Part shown: piece after piece, positions 45,682-54,220 of the stretch | Layout: each line of letters starts with the position of its first letter | Numbering within the stretch: the stretch's first letter is position 1 | Source of the DNA: Verrucomicrobiia bacterium | Lineage (GTDB): Bacteria > Verrucomicrobiota > Verrucomicrobiia > Limisphaerales > JAEYXS01 | DNA: 64,000 nucleotides | Direction of reading: 5' to 3' | Assembly (NCBI GenBank): GCA_036405135.1 | Contig: DASWYF010000048.1 | Coordinates: 124,001 to 188,000, forward strand | Position numbers and translations under genes: made by a program | Notes under the pieces: generated by a model | Seen by the model: only the letters and a program-made list of their open reading frames with translations | The model's database searches: none | Told to the model about the DNA's origin: nothing

Positions 45682-46707
45682 TCAGGCTGTGGGCGTGGCG
45701 GCAAGCACAGCGTTTGCAGCGGCGACTTCCGTTTGAATGGATTGATGGATGCGATGCTGCACGGATTCAGCCGCCACGCGGATGGCGTTCTGGATGGCGA
45801 ACTCTTTCGCAGAACCGTGCGCCTTGATGACGTTGCCGTTCAGACCGAGCAAAGGTGCGCCACCGTAGGCATCGGGATTGAGCGTGGACTTGATGGCATT
45901 CAACGCGCCTTTGGCGAGGAGCGCACCTGCTTTGCGCATGGGATTGGCGGTCAACTCACGCTTGAGCATGATGCCGACAGCCTTGCCCAAGCTCTCGCAG
46001 GATTTCAGTACAATGTTGCCGACGAAACCATCAGCAACGACGACATCAACGTGGCCTTCAAATAGGTCGTGACCTTCGACGTAACCGATACAATTCAGAT
46101 CAAGCTGGCGGCAGAGTTTCAGGGATTCACGGGTCAGTTCGGTGCCCTTAGACTCTTCCGTGCCATTACTCAAAATGCCGACGCGAGGTTTTTTGAGACC
46201 AAGGATTTCGCGGGCATACACATTACCCATCACTGCGAACTGCGCGAGGTGGATGGGTTTGCATTCGGGGTTGGCTCCGCCATCCAGCATCACAAAAGCA
46301 CCCGTGAGGCTGGGCATTACGGTAGCGAGAGCAGCGCGTTCGACGCTTTCAAGCGGGCGAAGCCGGATGGTGGCGGCCGTCATAAGGCCGCCGGTATTAC
46401 CAGGGGAGATGGCGGCGTCTGCCTTGCCTTCCTTGACCAGCTCCATGGTGCGCAAGATGGAGGAATCCTTTTTCTTGCGGATGGCCTCAAGGGGTTTGTC
46501 CTCCATGGTGAGGACTTCGCTAGCGTGATGAATGCGCAAGCGTGCATCACGCAAAGCGAGGCGTTCGATGCCGGTCTTTATCTCGGCCTCGTTGCCTACG
46601 ACAATGAGTTCGTGAATGTGGGGGTAGGCCGCAAGGGCCATTTTAACGCCAGCCAGAATAGTCTGGCTGCCGTGGTCTGCCCCCATCACATCCACCGCTA
46701 TGCGCAT
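45682..46707 (-). CDS. plsX: phosphate acyltransferase PlsX
   Basis: PlsX makes acyl-phosphate from acyl-ACP for phospholipid synthesis. The N-terminus IAVDVMGADHG and the later KEGKADAAISPGNTGGLM motif, with DGGANPECKP, are family signatures. At 341 residues the length is normal. It sits between rpmF and fabH, the conserved bacterial order. Confidence 0.96.
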   Translation of the reverse strand: MRIAVDVMGADHGSQTILAGVKMALAAYPHIHELIVVGNEAEIKTGIERLALRDARLRIHHASEVLTMEDKPLEAIRKKKDSSILRTMELVKEGKADAAISPGNTGGLMTAATIRLRPLESVERAALATVMPSLTGAFVMLDGGANPECKPIHLAQFAVMGNVYAREILGLKKPRVGILSNGTEESKGTELTRESLKLCRQLDLNCIGYVEGHDLFEGHVDVVVADGFVGNIVLKSCESLGKAVGIMLKRELTANPMRKAGALLAKGALNAIKSTLNPDAYGGAPLLGLNGNVIKAHGSAKEFAIQNAIRVAAESVQHRIHQSIQTEVAAANAVLAATPTA

Positions 46708-46760
46708 AGATGGAAAGAGCGCGGGAGGTGAAACACCAACCGCGCCCAGCTTCGGAAAGC

Positions 46761-46949
46761 TTAGCCTAAGGCTTCAACCGTGATGACCTGACGGCCTTTG
46801 TAGGTGCCGCAGCTCGGGCAAACCCGGTGCGGAACATACGGTGCATCGCACTGCGGGCACTTGGAAAGCTGCGGCAAAGTCAAAACACTGTTGTAAGCCC
46901 GGCGCATGCGCTGACGGCTCTTCGATGGCTTACGTTTAGGTACGCCCAT
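46761..46949 (-). CDS. rpmF: 50S ribosomal protein L32
   Basis: The 62-residue protein starts MGVPKRKPSKSRQRMRRA, typical of L32, and has a zinc-binding CPQC and CPSC pair. An AAGGAT ribosome-binding site lies 6 bp before the ATG. It is next to a DUF177 gene, as in most bacteria. Confidence 0.96.
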   Translation of the reverse strand: MGVPKRKPSKSRQRMRRAYNSVLTLPQLSKCPQCDAPYVPHRVCPSCGTYKGRQVITVEALG

Positions 46950-46959
46950 AAAATTATCC

Positions 46960-47466
46960 TTAATCCAGTTTCAGTTTATCCAATGCCGACCACGGCGACG
47001 GAGCTTCTTCCGTTGCTTCCGCCTGCTTGCGTGGAGACTTCTTCTGCGCCAGTTTTACCCAGCCTTTGCAGTCGTCTCCGCACACCGGACGTGTCGGCAA
47101 TTCGAGCAGCATATGTTCCCGGATGTGGGGAGTCAAGTCCACGCAATCGTTGTCCACGGTTGTCTTATCCTCTCCGCTCAAGGGCAGGTGGCAGGCCCAA
47201 GCCTCTTCGCTGATCTCGAAATCGAACGGTTTCAGGCAGCGCGAGCATTCGCACTTCAGGGTCATCTCCAGGCTGCCTTGGGCCAAAACCGAGTCTTCCA
47301 AGAGAGAGATTTCCAAATCATACTTTAACGGTAATGGAGTTTGGATAAGCTCATCAATACCAGTCAAACCCAGTTCTTCACCGGTCAATTCGCCAGTCTC
47401 TTGACGGGAGCCTTCCTCCAAGTGACGCAGATTTACGAGTAACGCCATGGCGTCAATGTCCGTCAA
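46960..47466 (-). CDS. yceD: DUF177 family protein (YceD-like)
   Basis: The 168-residue protein has the family pattern CECSRCLKPFDFEI near the middle and PVCGDDCKGW near the C-terminus. YceD-family proteins are linked to 23S rRNA maturation and always lie by rpmF. Its ATG overlaps the coaD stop by 4 bp, and rpmF follows 10 bp after it. Confidence 0.9.
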   Translation of the reverse strand: MTDIDAMALLVNLRHLEEGSRQETGELTGEELGLTGIDELIQTPLPLKYDLEISLLEDSVLAQGSLEMTLKCECSRCLKPFDFEISEEAWACHLPLSGEDKTTVDNDCVDLTPHIREHMLLELPTRPVCGDDCKGWVKLAQKKSPRKQAEATEEAPSPWSALDKLKLD

Positions 47467-47951
47467 TGTGTGGGATTTGCAAGCTTCTCCAGCAGGGCTT
47501 TTTTGACCCCGGCTGGGACAAACGGGGTGACATCGCCACCGAGGCGGGCGATTTCTTTGATGATGCGTGAACTTAAGAAAGTGTACGTATCTTTCGGCAT
47601 CATGAAGATCGTTTCCACGCGTTCGTTCAGATTCCGGTTCATGAGCGCGAGCTGGAATTCGAATTCGAAATCCGACACGGCGCGCAGTCCGCGGACGATG
47701 ACTTCCGCGCGACGTTGCTCCACGTAGTTCACGAGCAATCCGCTGAAGGCATCCACTTCCACGTTGTTCAAATCCTTCGTCGCTTCCGCTACCAAGTTCG
47801 TGCGCTCTTGCATGGTGAAGAGCGGAGATTTTCCTTCGTTCTCGGCGACGGCGACGATGACGCGATCGAAAATTTTCGATGCCCGTTGCACGACATCCAG
47901 GTGACCGTTCGTGAAGGGATCGAAGCTGCCGGGATAAACCGCTGTGCGCAT
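47463..47951 (-). CDS. coaD: phosphopantetheine adenylyltransferase
   Basis: CoaD catalyses the fourth step of coenzyme A synthesis. The PGSFDPFTNGH motif (residues 7-17, with T-x-G-H) binds ATP, and VIVRGLRAVSDFEFEFQ with FLSSRIIKEIA complete the nucleotidyltransferase fold. At 162 residues it is standard. It is the first gene of the five-gene operon. Confidence 0.96.
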   Translation of the reverse strand: MRTAVYPGSFDPFTNGHLDVVQRASKIFDRVIVAVAENEGKSPLFTMQERTNLVAEATKDLNNVEVDAFSGLLVNYVEQRRAEVIVRGLRAVSDFEFEFQLALMNRNLNERVETIFMMPKDTYTFLSSRIIKEIARLGGDVTPFVPAGVKKALLEKLANPTH

Positions 47952-47961
47952 AGTTAAAGGA

Positions 47962-47990
47962 GTTTCAAGTTTTCAGTGTTCAGTTTTCAG
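47962..47990 (+). repeat. 29-bp inverted repeat, left copy
   Basis: The stretch begins GTTTCAAGTTTTCAGTGTTC. It is a perfect reverse complement of 52447-52475. The two copies face each other across the adenylate cyclase/FecR/response regulator block. Confidence 0.85.
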
Positions 47991-48018
47991 CGGGGAAAAT
48001 TCACACTGTTTGGCTTCA

Positions 48019-50214
48019 TCATGTCTGGAGCGGAGTCTTCAGCTCGGCTGGCGCACTCTTCGCGAGCATCACGGTTTGGTCGGCCTCGGCATTGCTCTCG
48101 CGCCAAGGCACCTCATAGATGGGCACGGGGTCTTTGATGCCTTTGACCATCACGGGAGGAAGACTGGCGCATTTGGCGGCAAGCTCCGGCTCGAATTTTT
48201 GAAGTTCTTTGAAAGTCGCTTCGCCGATGATGATACGGCCGCGACCGGAGACGCCTTCCAAGCGGCTGGCCAAGTTCACTTCGCGGCCAAACACCGTGTA
48301 GTTCAATATGTGTTTATCGGAACCCATCAAACCCACGATGCAGATCCCGGTATTGATGCCCGTGCCCAAGGAGAGCAGCGGCAGCATAGGCAGAGGATAC
48401 TTTCCCTCCTCAGCGCGCTTCTCGTTTTCCTGCTCGCGCACCTTGTTTTTCTCGGCACGGTCCACGTTCAGCTTGTGCATCGCGCGCTGAGCATCGATGG
48501 CGGCTTGCACGCAAGATACGGCGTGCTGCTCATTCGGCGTGGGCGCGCCCCAAAAGGCCATCACGCAATCGCCCATGTATTTATCCAGCGTGCCATTGTG
48601 CAGCTTGATCTGGTCGGCGATGGTGGCGAGGTAGAGATTCACCGTCTCCAAAGTATCTTGGGCGGAATGGTCGAAATAAGCTTCCGCTGCCGCGCCTTGA
48701 AGATTGCTTTCTCGGACGAATTTTTCAGCGTTCGCCTGATTTGTATCCGTCATCTGGGTGAATCCGCGCACGTCAGAGAAGAACACCGTGATATGGCGGC
48801 GGCTGCCGGAGAGGTTCAGCTTCTCGGCGGTGAGCAGCTCGTTCACGACGTTTGGTGACACGAGTTTGGAGAACACGGCCTTGACGCGCTTTTTTTCACC
48901 CTCCACGAACACGACAAGATAGGTGACAAGGGCTACATGTGTGAGGAAGTTGCCGCCGATCACTGGCAGCGTGATCGGGAGCCAGTAGCGGTTGCCTACG
49001 TAAAGGCTCATCGCCGCCAGGATGTAAAACGCGCCAACAACCACAACCATGACGGACGGCCAGGGCGGGGGGAGGCGCAGGGTGAACCAAGTGCTCAGGA
49101 TGCCGAGCAGGACGATAAGCAAAATCTCCGTGAACATGCCGCTGCGGCGGACGAAGTCGCCGGTGATCACCGCGTTCGCCACATTCCAGTGCTTGCTGAC
49201 CAGATACGTTTCTTTTTCCAGTGCGGTGGCACCGATGTCCGAAATGTTGTTGCCCGCGCCGATGGAGCCGATGACGACGAGCTTGTCTTTGAAGGGGGTG
49301 TCGCCGCCGTGAAGCGTCTTGTCCTCGCGGAAGGTTTTCAGATAATCGCGATACTCTTCCATGGAGCGGTTCCGGCGCAGATGGTCGAGATTCAGCAGGA
49401 GGGTGACAGAGACTTGGGTGAGGCGGTCGGAATCGTTCCACGGCAGGCTCCAGTTAACGTAGAAAAACCCTTCCGAATCCAGCGGAATGATACGTTGGAC
49501 ACCATCGCCCAAGAGAATGATGCGATCATCCTGAACGATGCTCCGGCTCAGATCGAGTCCCAGCTCCTTGGCAGCGATTTGGATGCCCATGTGCCAGAGC
49601 CGCTTGCCTTCGGCGGGATCATCTTTGAACGGGCGGGCGCGACGTAAAACACCATCTGCATCCTTGTCGCTCGTAGCATGGCTGACGGCCATGGCATTGG
49701 TGCGGAACAGGTCGTTCGGATAGATCGGCTGCCAGACGTTGGTGTAAGTCTCACCGAAGGTGGCCAGGATGACACGGTCCGAGTTCTTCAATTCTTGGGC
49801 GAAGAAGGCGTCGGAACTGATCTCCTTGCCATCGGGGAGCTTTACGTTTGTTTCTTCATCCGGAGCCTGTAACTCGGAAAAAAGAACATCGAATGCGATT
49901 GCTTTGGCGCCTTGGGCGGTCAACTCGCGGACGACTTTTCCATAAAGCTGTCGTGGCCAAGGCCATTCGTAGCCCAAAGCTTCGTTGATATCTTTCAAGC
50001 TGAGATCGTCGATGAAGACGGCGCCCAAGTTGGTAGATGTGGTGGAGGGGTATTCGGCGGCCTTCTTGACGCGCCAGTCGTAGGTGAGATTCTCCACCTG
50101 TTCCACCACTTGCAGGGCCGGGACATCACGCTGGAAGATGCGGGCGAGGCAGAGCGTACAGATAACGAACGCCGCAATGATCAGGGGCAGGTTTTTCTGA
50201 AGTCGGGCGTTCAC
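48019..50214 (-). CDS. CHASE2-domain class III adenylate/guanylate cyclase
   Basis: The 731-residue protein has an N-terminal membrane segment, a periplasmic CHASE2 domain (about 35-340; VFIDDLSLKDI and FDVLFSE are typical), about three further membrane segments, and a class III cyclase domain (about 450-690). ITVFFSDVRGFT holds one metal aspartate, KYMGDCVMAFWGAP the second, and YTVFGREVNLASRLE the transition-state Asn/Arg. Between the first and second metal motifs lie about 30 extra residues (EKFVRESNLQGAAAEAYFDH). It should make cAMP in response to an envelope signal. It follows the FecR gene. Confidence 0.92.
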   Translation of the reverse strand: MNARLQKNLPLIIAAFVICTLCLARIFQRDVPALQVVEQVENLTYDWRVKKAAEYPSTTSTNLGAVFIDDLSLKDINEALGYEWPWPRQLYGKVVRELTAQGAKAIAFDVLFSELQAPDEETNVKLPDGKEISSDAFFAQELKNSDRVILATFGETYTNVWQPIYPNDLFRTNAMAVSHATSDKDADGVLRRARPFKDDPAEGKRLWHMGIQIAAKELGLDLSRSIVQDDRIILLGDGVQRIIPLDSEGFFYVNWSLPWNDSDRLTQVSVTLLLNLDHLRRNRSMEEYRDYLKTFREDKTLHGGDTPFKDKLVVIGSIGAGNNISDIGATALEKETYLVSKHWNVANAVITGDFVRRSGMFTEILLIVLLGILSTWFTLRLPPPWPSVMVVVVGAFYILAAMSLYVGNRYWLPITLPVIGGNFLTHVALVTYLVVFVEGEKKRVKAVFSKLVSPNVVNELLTAEKLNLSGSRRHITVFFSDVRGFTQMTDTNQANAEKFVRESNLQGAAAEAYFDHSAQDTLETVNLYLATIADQIKLHNGTLDKYMGDCVMAFWGAPTPNEQHAVSCVQAAIDAQRAMHKLNVDRAEKNKVREQENEKRAEEGKYPLPMLPLLSLGTGINTGICIVGLMGSDKHILNYTVFGREVNLASRLEGVSGRGRIIIGEATFKELQKFEPELAAKCASLPPVMVKGIKDPVPIYEVPWRESNAEADQTVMLAKSAPAELKTPLQT

Positions 50215-50234
50215 GTGGCTTTAGGAAAACAAAA

Positions 50235-50265
50235 AACCCAGAGCAACTCAAGGTCGCTCTGGGTT
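50235..50265 (-). terminator. rho-independent terminator after the FecR gene (minus strand)
   Basis: On the minus strand a perfect 10-bp stem (AACCCAGAGC and GCTCTGGGTT) with an 11-nt loop is followed by a T-rich tract. It stands between the FecR gene and the cyclase gene, so the cyclase is expressed by read-through or from its own promoter. Confidence 0.85.
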
Positions 50266-50282
50266 TTGTTGGGAAAGTAAGA

Positions 50283-51029
50283 TCAGTCGTATTGGGGCGG
50301 CGGAGTCGTATGAGCCGGCTCGGAGGACGTACGCGTGGGACCGGCTTGTGCTGTCACGGTAATCTGGATATCGCGGACCAAGGCCGGAGGCAGGGAACCA
50401 TCTTCTCCGAAGCTCAACACATCTCTGATGAGGGCAACAATCTCACGCGGGGTGTTGAGCACCACGAGTTGACCGTTGGCACCGATCGCCGCCATCTGGC
50501 CAGGCCCGAGCGTGACCGGAGGGAGTGCCACGCCGTTTACAGTCATGCTGACCACCACGGAGCCATCGAAACAAACCACGCCGATGTTCGGCAGCACGGC
50601 CCAAGCTGTGCCGCGGATGCCAGCCACGCCTTGGGCGTGCTTGACCTTGTAATCAGACGACTTGGAGATTTTCTTTACGTTACCGATGAGGCCGCCTTGC
50701 TTCAGGTCCAGTTCGGTGTTGTGCTTGAGCTTGCCGCCCTTTTCCTGTTCGAACTGGAGCCTGGTCAGAACCACTTCGGAGTTCGGTTCCACGTTCAACT
50801 CGCTGTCCGCAAAGGTCAGCTTCACTTTGGAAGTGGCACCTACGGTGGCGATTTTATCGCCCTCTTTGACCACTGAATCTTTGGTCAGCGGCTGGCCATT
50901 CACGGTTGCAGTGCCAGAAACCGCCTCAACCTTCACGGTCGCCGTTTCAGCCTGCGCGGAGGTGGTGACCAGCATCGCGGCCAGCGCCAGCAAGCTGGCG
51001 GAAATCTTCAGGAACGAAAATGGTTTCAT
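50283..51029 (-). CDS. secreted FecR-domain protein
   Basis: The protein of about 248 residues starts at ATG 51029, which has a GGAG ribosome-binding site upstream. A signal peptide (to about 27) is followed by a FecR domain: VVKEGDKIATVGATSKVKLTF, then SEVVLTRL and a long VAGIRGTAW motif. The C-terminal tail is rich in Pro and Thr. FecR-domain proteins next to CHASE2 cyclases are common in diverse bacteria and are thought to be sensors. No sigma factor is adjacent, so the classical FecIR system does not apply. Confidence 0.82.
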   Translation of the reverse strand: MKPFSFLKISASLLALAAMLVTTSAQAETATVKVEAVSGTATVNGQPLTKDSVVKEGDKIATVGATSKVKLTFADSELNVEPNSEVVLTRLQFEQEKGGKLKHNTELDLKQGGLIGNVKKISKSSDYKVKHAQGVAGIRGTAWAVLPNIGVVCFDGSVVVSMTVNGVALPPVTLGPGQMAAIGANGQLVVLNTPREIVALIRDVLSFGEDGSLPPALVRDIQITVTAQAGPTRTSSEPAHTTPPPQYD

Positions 51030-51078
51030 ATTTGAGACTCCGATATTTTTCGACAAGTCGCCCTGTCTATTTGACACA

Positions 51079-51107
51079 TAGTTAACCCGCTATCGCCTCA
51101 TCGTCAA
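51079..51107 (-). promoter_or_regulatory. candidate promoter for the FecR gene
   Basis: On the minus strand TTGACG (51102-51107) and TAACTA (51079-51084) are 17 bp apart and 50-80 bp before the FecR start. The -35 box is good and the -10 box weak. Confidence 0.3.
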
Positions 51108-51266
51108 TGGCATAATCCTTTATTCAAGTTACGTTTTCATGGCCATTGAGACCTGTTTTCAAGCAGCACGTTCCAAGCCACATCTTTTTTTGCGAACGGT
51201 TCGGATTTTACTCCACTTTTCCCTGCAAGTCGTGGCATCCTGTTTCTCAACGGGGCTTGAGCAGCC

Positions 51267-52331
51267 ATGAATCCAGCCACCAGTCAACCATTGCGGAAGA
51301 CCGCCTCCCGTTACGGCGGACGCCTGCTGATTGTCGATGACAACCAGTTGAACCGCACTCGCTTGGCCCAGCGCCTCCGCGATAACGGCTACGAAGTCGA
51401 GACCATTGAGGACGGCTTTAAATCGTTGGAACTCATTCGTAGAGAGGCGTTTGACCTCGTTTTGCTGGATACCATGATGCCCGGCATGCCGGGCGAAGAG
51501 GTGCTGCGGGAGTTGAAGGATGATGCCGTTACTCGTGACATCCCGGTGATCATGATTTCCGGTCTGGATGAAGCGGAATCCGTCGCCACCTGTATTGAAT
51601 TAGGAGCTGCGGACATCCTCTCCAGCCCGTTCGATCCCGTTTTATTACGCGCTCGTATCGATGCTTGCCTGGAAACCCGCCGTCTGCGCGAGCAGGAAGC
51701 CAAGTATCTTCAGCAGCTTCAAGCAGAGATGGAGCATACGGATCGTCTGGTGAACGTGGTGATTCCAATCGGTCTGGCCCTGATGCGCGAGCCGAACTAC
51801 GACCGTCTCCTGGAGAAGATACTGTTAGAGGCCAAATCCATCTGCCATGCAGACGGTGGCACCCTCTATCTCAGGTTTGCGGATAAGTTTCTGAATTTCG
51901 CCCTGGTCAGGAATGATTCCCTGAAGATCAACTTGGGTGGCAGTACAGGTAACCCCATCAAGTTCCCGCCGCTTAATCTCTACGACCCATCCACCGGCAA
52001 GCCGAACCACCAGCAGGTGGCGTGTCACGTCGCGTTGCTCGGCAAATCTGTGAACATTGTGGATGCCTACAATGTTGAGGGTTTCGATTTTCGCGGCACA
52101 CGGGAGTTCGATCAACGGACTGGCTATCGCTCGCAATCCTTCCTCACGGTGCCGCTTCTGAACGAGCAGAATGAAGTGATCGGCGTGCTTCAGCTGATCA
52201 ATGCTCAAGATGACGAAGGCAAGGTCATCCCCTTCGACCCCATCCTGCAACAATCTGTGGAATCACTCTCCCTCCTGGCCGCCGCGGCCGTGGAGAATTA
52301 CCAAAGACTGCAAGCGATTCCCGCGACGTAA
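51267..52331 (+). CDS. response regulator receiver-GAF protein lacking the conserved lysine
   Basis: The 354-residue protein has a receiver domain (residues about 18-130) with Asp24-Asp25, phospho-acceptor Asp68 in LVLLDTMMPG and Ser98. A coiled segment (about 135-160) and a GAF domain (about 165-345; SICHADGGTLYLRF, SFLTVPLLNEQNEVIGVLQLIN) follow. The canonical Lys of K-P-F is Ser120 (DILSSPFDP), so phosphorylation-dependent switching may be impaired. There is no output effector, so it may bind a ligand and act on the cyclase or a histidine kinase elsewhere. It diverges from the FecR gene across a 237-bp gap. Confidence 0.85.
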   Translation: MNPATSQPLRKTASRYGGRLLIVDDNQLNRTRLAQRLRDNGYEVETIEDGFKSLELIRREAFDLVLLDTMMPGMPGEEVLRELKDDAVTRDIPVIMISGLDEAESVATCIELGAADILSSPFDPVLLRARIDACLETRRLREQEAKYLQQLQAEMEHTDRLVNVVIPIGLALMREPNYDRLLEKILLEAKSICHADGGTLYLRFADKFLNFALVRNDSLKINLGGSTGNPIKFPPLNLYDPSTGKPNHQQVACHVALLGKSVNIVDAYNVEGFDFRGTREFDQRTGYRSQSFLTVPLLNEQNEVIGVLQLINAQDDEGKVIPFDPILQQSVESLSLLAAAAVENYQRLQAIPAT

Positions 52332-52394
52332 GGTCCTGCTCGTAATCGTCCTCGATTTCAGTTTCGCTTCGTGTTTCGCAAGAAGCTCCACTCG

Positions 52395-52475
52395 CATCCG
52401 TGAAAATCCGTGTCGATCTATGGCTAAAAATTCCTCAGTTTCCCAACTGAAAACTGAACACTGAAAACTTGAAAC
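52395..52475 (+). repeat. repeat cluster, including the right copy of the 29-bp inverted repeat
   Basis: Positions 52447-52475 are a perfect reverse complement of 47962-47990. Just before it, 52395-52430 contains CATCCGTGAAAATCCGTG, a phrase I recall as recurring between genes in environmental genomes. No gene is encoded in the 247-bp gap. Confidence 0.7.
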
Positions 52476-52578
52476 TTCCCCCCGTTCCTCCCGTGCCATT
52501 TGTGACCGTCTAGTCATATAACTCTATTTTGCTTTCTGCGGAACTATAAAAGATTGGAATGCTTGCTGCTATTAGCAA

Positions 52579-53091
52579 ATGGCAGAAGTTGGACTATTTT
52601 TGGGAATGACGGACGACATGAAGGACAAATACTCCATGGTAGAGGGCTGGATCGAGTTGGGGAATTACGAGGAAGCAGATCTCGAGTTTCAAAAACTCGC
52701 CCCACGGGACTTGGCCACAGAACGCGGTCTCAAAGTGTGGCTCAAGCTCTCCCGCGTCCTGAAGCGTTGGCCTGAGATGGAGGCCGCTGCGAACCAATTG
52801 CGTGCGCTGCGTCCGAAAAGCACGCTTCCCATCCTATGTGAGACCGAAGCCCTTCATCATCAAGGGCGTACCGTAGAAGCGGTGGCGCTTCTGTCGGCCA
52901 GTGCAGCCTGTTTCACCGGACGTGAATGGTCCACCTATATCGATCTGCTCAAATCATATGTGGATTTGGCTGACTTGCCAGAACTGCAGAGGGCCAAGTT
53001 TGAAACCATTTTGAAGGCAGAAAATACCCGGCGCCACCTGAGTGAACTTTCCGTTTCCTTTATAGAAGATGTGGAGATTTCACAGAGCTGA
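52579..53091 (+). CDS. hypothetical helical (TPR-like) protein
   Basis: The 170-residue protein is all-helical with paired amphipathic helices (GWIELGNYEEADLEFQKLA; PILCETEALHHQGRTVEAVALL) that read as three or four TPR-like units. There is no signal peptide or membrane segment. Alternative starts lie at 52606 and 52618. It probably serves as a cytoplasmic interaction module; the partner is unknown. A GNAT gene follows 175 bp later on the same strand. Confidence 0.7.
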   Translation: MAEVGLFLGMTDDMKDKYSMVEGWIELGNYEEADLEFQKLAPRDLATERGLKVWLKLSRVLKRWPEMEAAANQLRALRPKSTLPILCETEALHHQGRTVEAVALLSASAACFTGREWSTYIDLLKSYVDLADLPELQRAKFETILKAENTRRHLSELSVSFIEDVEISQS

Positions 53092-53265
53092 TATGCAGGA
53101 TTAAGATTTGGGCCATGGCGGGTGTCCAAATTTCTTGGGACACTGTCCTGTGTTCAGGCAGTTGGATGGCTTCATTTTGCTCTACTGTTCCCCATTTTCT
53201 CTTTTCTCGCATTTCTTCGCGACCAGCCTTGCCATGGGAAGATGTTCGGGAGAAATCTGCCACGG

Positions 53266-53808
53266 ATGAAAGCAATATGGCATCCCGCTTTGGCCGCCTC
53301 AGGAGATATCCCTGAGCTTGAGGTGCTCATCCCACTCTCGGTCCGCAAACTGCAAGCAGCATGGTATACTTCTGAGCAGATGGAAGCTGCACTCGGCCCG
53401 GTCTTCGGCGTGGACCGCCAATTGATTGAGGACGGCACTTACTACGTTGTTCGTCAGGACAGCCAGATCATCGCAGCCGGGGGATGGAGCCGGCGCAAAT
53501 CACTTTTCGGTGGCGATCAAAGCCGTCTGGCACCCGATCCAGAATTGGATCCCGCACACGATCCCGCACGTATCCGCGCATTCTTCGTGCATCCAGATTG
53601 GGTGCGGAGAGGACTTGGACGCGTTCTGCTTAACACCTGTGAACAAGCCATTCGCAACGCCGGCTTTCGCCAAATCGATCTCGTGGCCACCTTGGCTGGG
53701 GAACCGCTCTACGCTGCTGCGGGTTATCAAGTGATTCGGCGGTTTGATATTCCGTTACGCGATGGCTTGCTGCTGCCAGGCGTGCAGATGGGAAAGCGGC
53801 TGGGTTGA
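53266..53808 (+). CDS. GNAT-family acetyltransferase
   Basis: The protein of about 180 residues matches the GNAT fold. Motif A is RAFFVHPDWVRRGLGRVLL (pyrophosphate loop RRGLGR), followed by the beta-bulge strand FRQIDLVATLAGEPLYAAAGY. The longer open frame upstream is not supported; ATG 53242 and 53266 are both possible starts. The substrate could be an amine, a protein N-terminus or an antibiotic; nothing decides. Confidence 0.85.
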   Translation: MKAIWHPALAASGDIPELEVLIPLSVRKLQAAWYTSEQMEAALGPVFGVDRQLIEDGTYYVVRQDSQIIAAGGWSRRKSLFGGDQSRLAPDPELDPAHDPARIRAFFVHPDWVRRGLGRVLLNTCEQAIRNAGFRQIDLVATLAGEPLYAAAGYQVIRRFDIPLRDGLLLPGVQMGKRLG

Positions 53809-53819
53809 GGGTTTTTCCC

Positions 53820-53974
53820 TTAGAGCGTTTCAAAAAACATTGTGGCCGATTGGGGCGAGGCTTTGACGAAGGAGCAAAGATCCTTTGACTGAGCCGAAAC
53901 GAAGCCAGAATCCAAAAAGACCGCCCGCTTCACTCCCCAGACAATCGGCTACAGTATTTTTTAAACCGCTCTAA
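53820..53974. mobile_element. MITE-like element with 33-bp terminal inverted repeats
   Basis: The 155-bp non-coding segment has ends 53820-53852 and 53942-53974 that are inverted copies matching at 28 of 33 bases (starts TTAGAGCG, inner end GCCGATTG). A TA pair sits at each outer edge, as expected for IS630/Tc1-type target duplication, and the middle can form a small AAGGA/TCCTT hairpin. No transposase is present. Confidence 0.65.
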
Positions 53975-54038
53975 GAGTCCAAGTTGGCGAAAACTCCCCT
54001 TTACATTCTTCTCCGCCTCGGCAATCTACCCCGCTGTT

Positions 54039-54158
54039 ATGAATTCAGAAACGTTCTGGAGTGTTGGTGCGATGCCCATCGGGCTGGTCGTTTGCTTTGC
54101 CCCGGCCATCTTGGTCTGGATCAAGATGGGTGCCGGCTCGAAGAATTCGGAAGATTGA
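54039..54158 (+). CDS. candidate 39-residue single-pass membrane protein
   Basis: ATG 54039 opens a 39-codon frame with one hydrophobic stretch (AMPIGLVVCFAPAILVWI) and a basic, polar C-terminus. It has no clear ribosome-binding site. A strong terminator at 54221 ends a transcript that otherwise has no gene, which supports it. The overlapping longer frame has an implausible Cys/Pro-rich product. No function is known. Confidence 0.45.
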   Translation: MNSETFWSVGAMPIGLVVCFAPAILVWIKMGAGSKNSED

Positions 54159-54220
54159 TTCCGGTTCCTCCGCCTTTTCAGTGCGGCATTCTCAAGCCGC
54201 AATTTACCCGAAAACTCTAC

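Noticed and set aside
44971-46065. Long open frame on the plus strand opposite fabH and plsX
   Set aside because: It crosses two well-supported genes, and its product has a skewed composition without domains.
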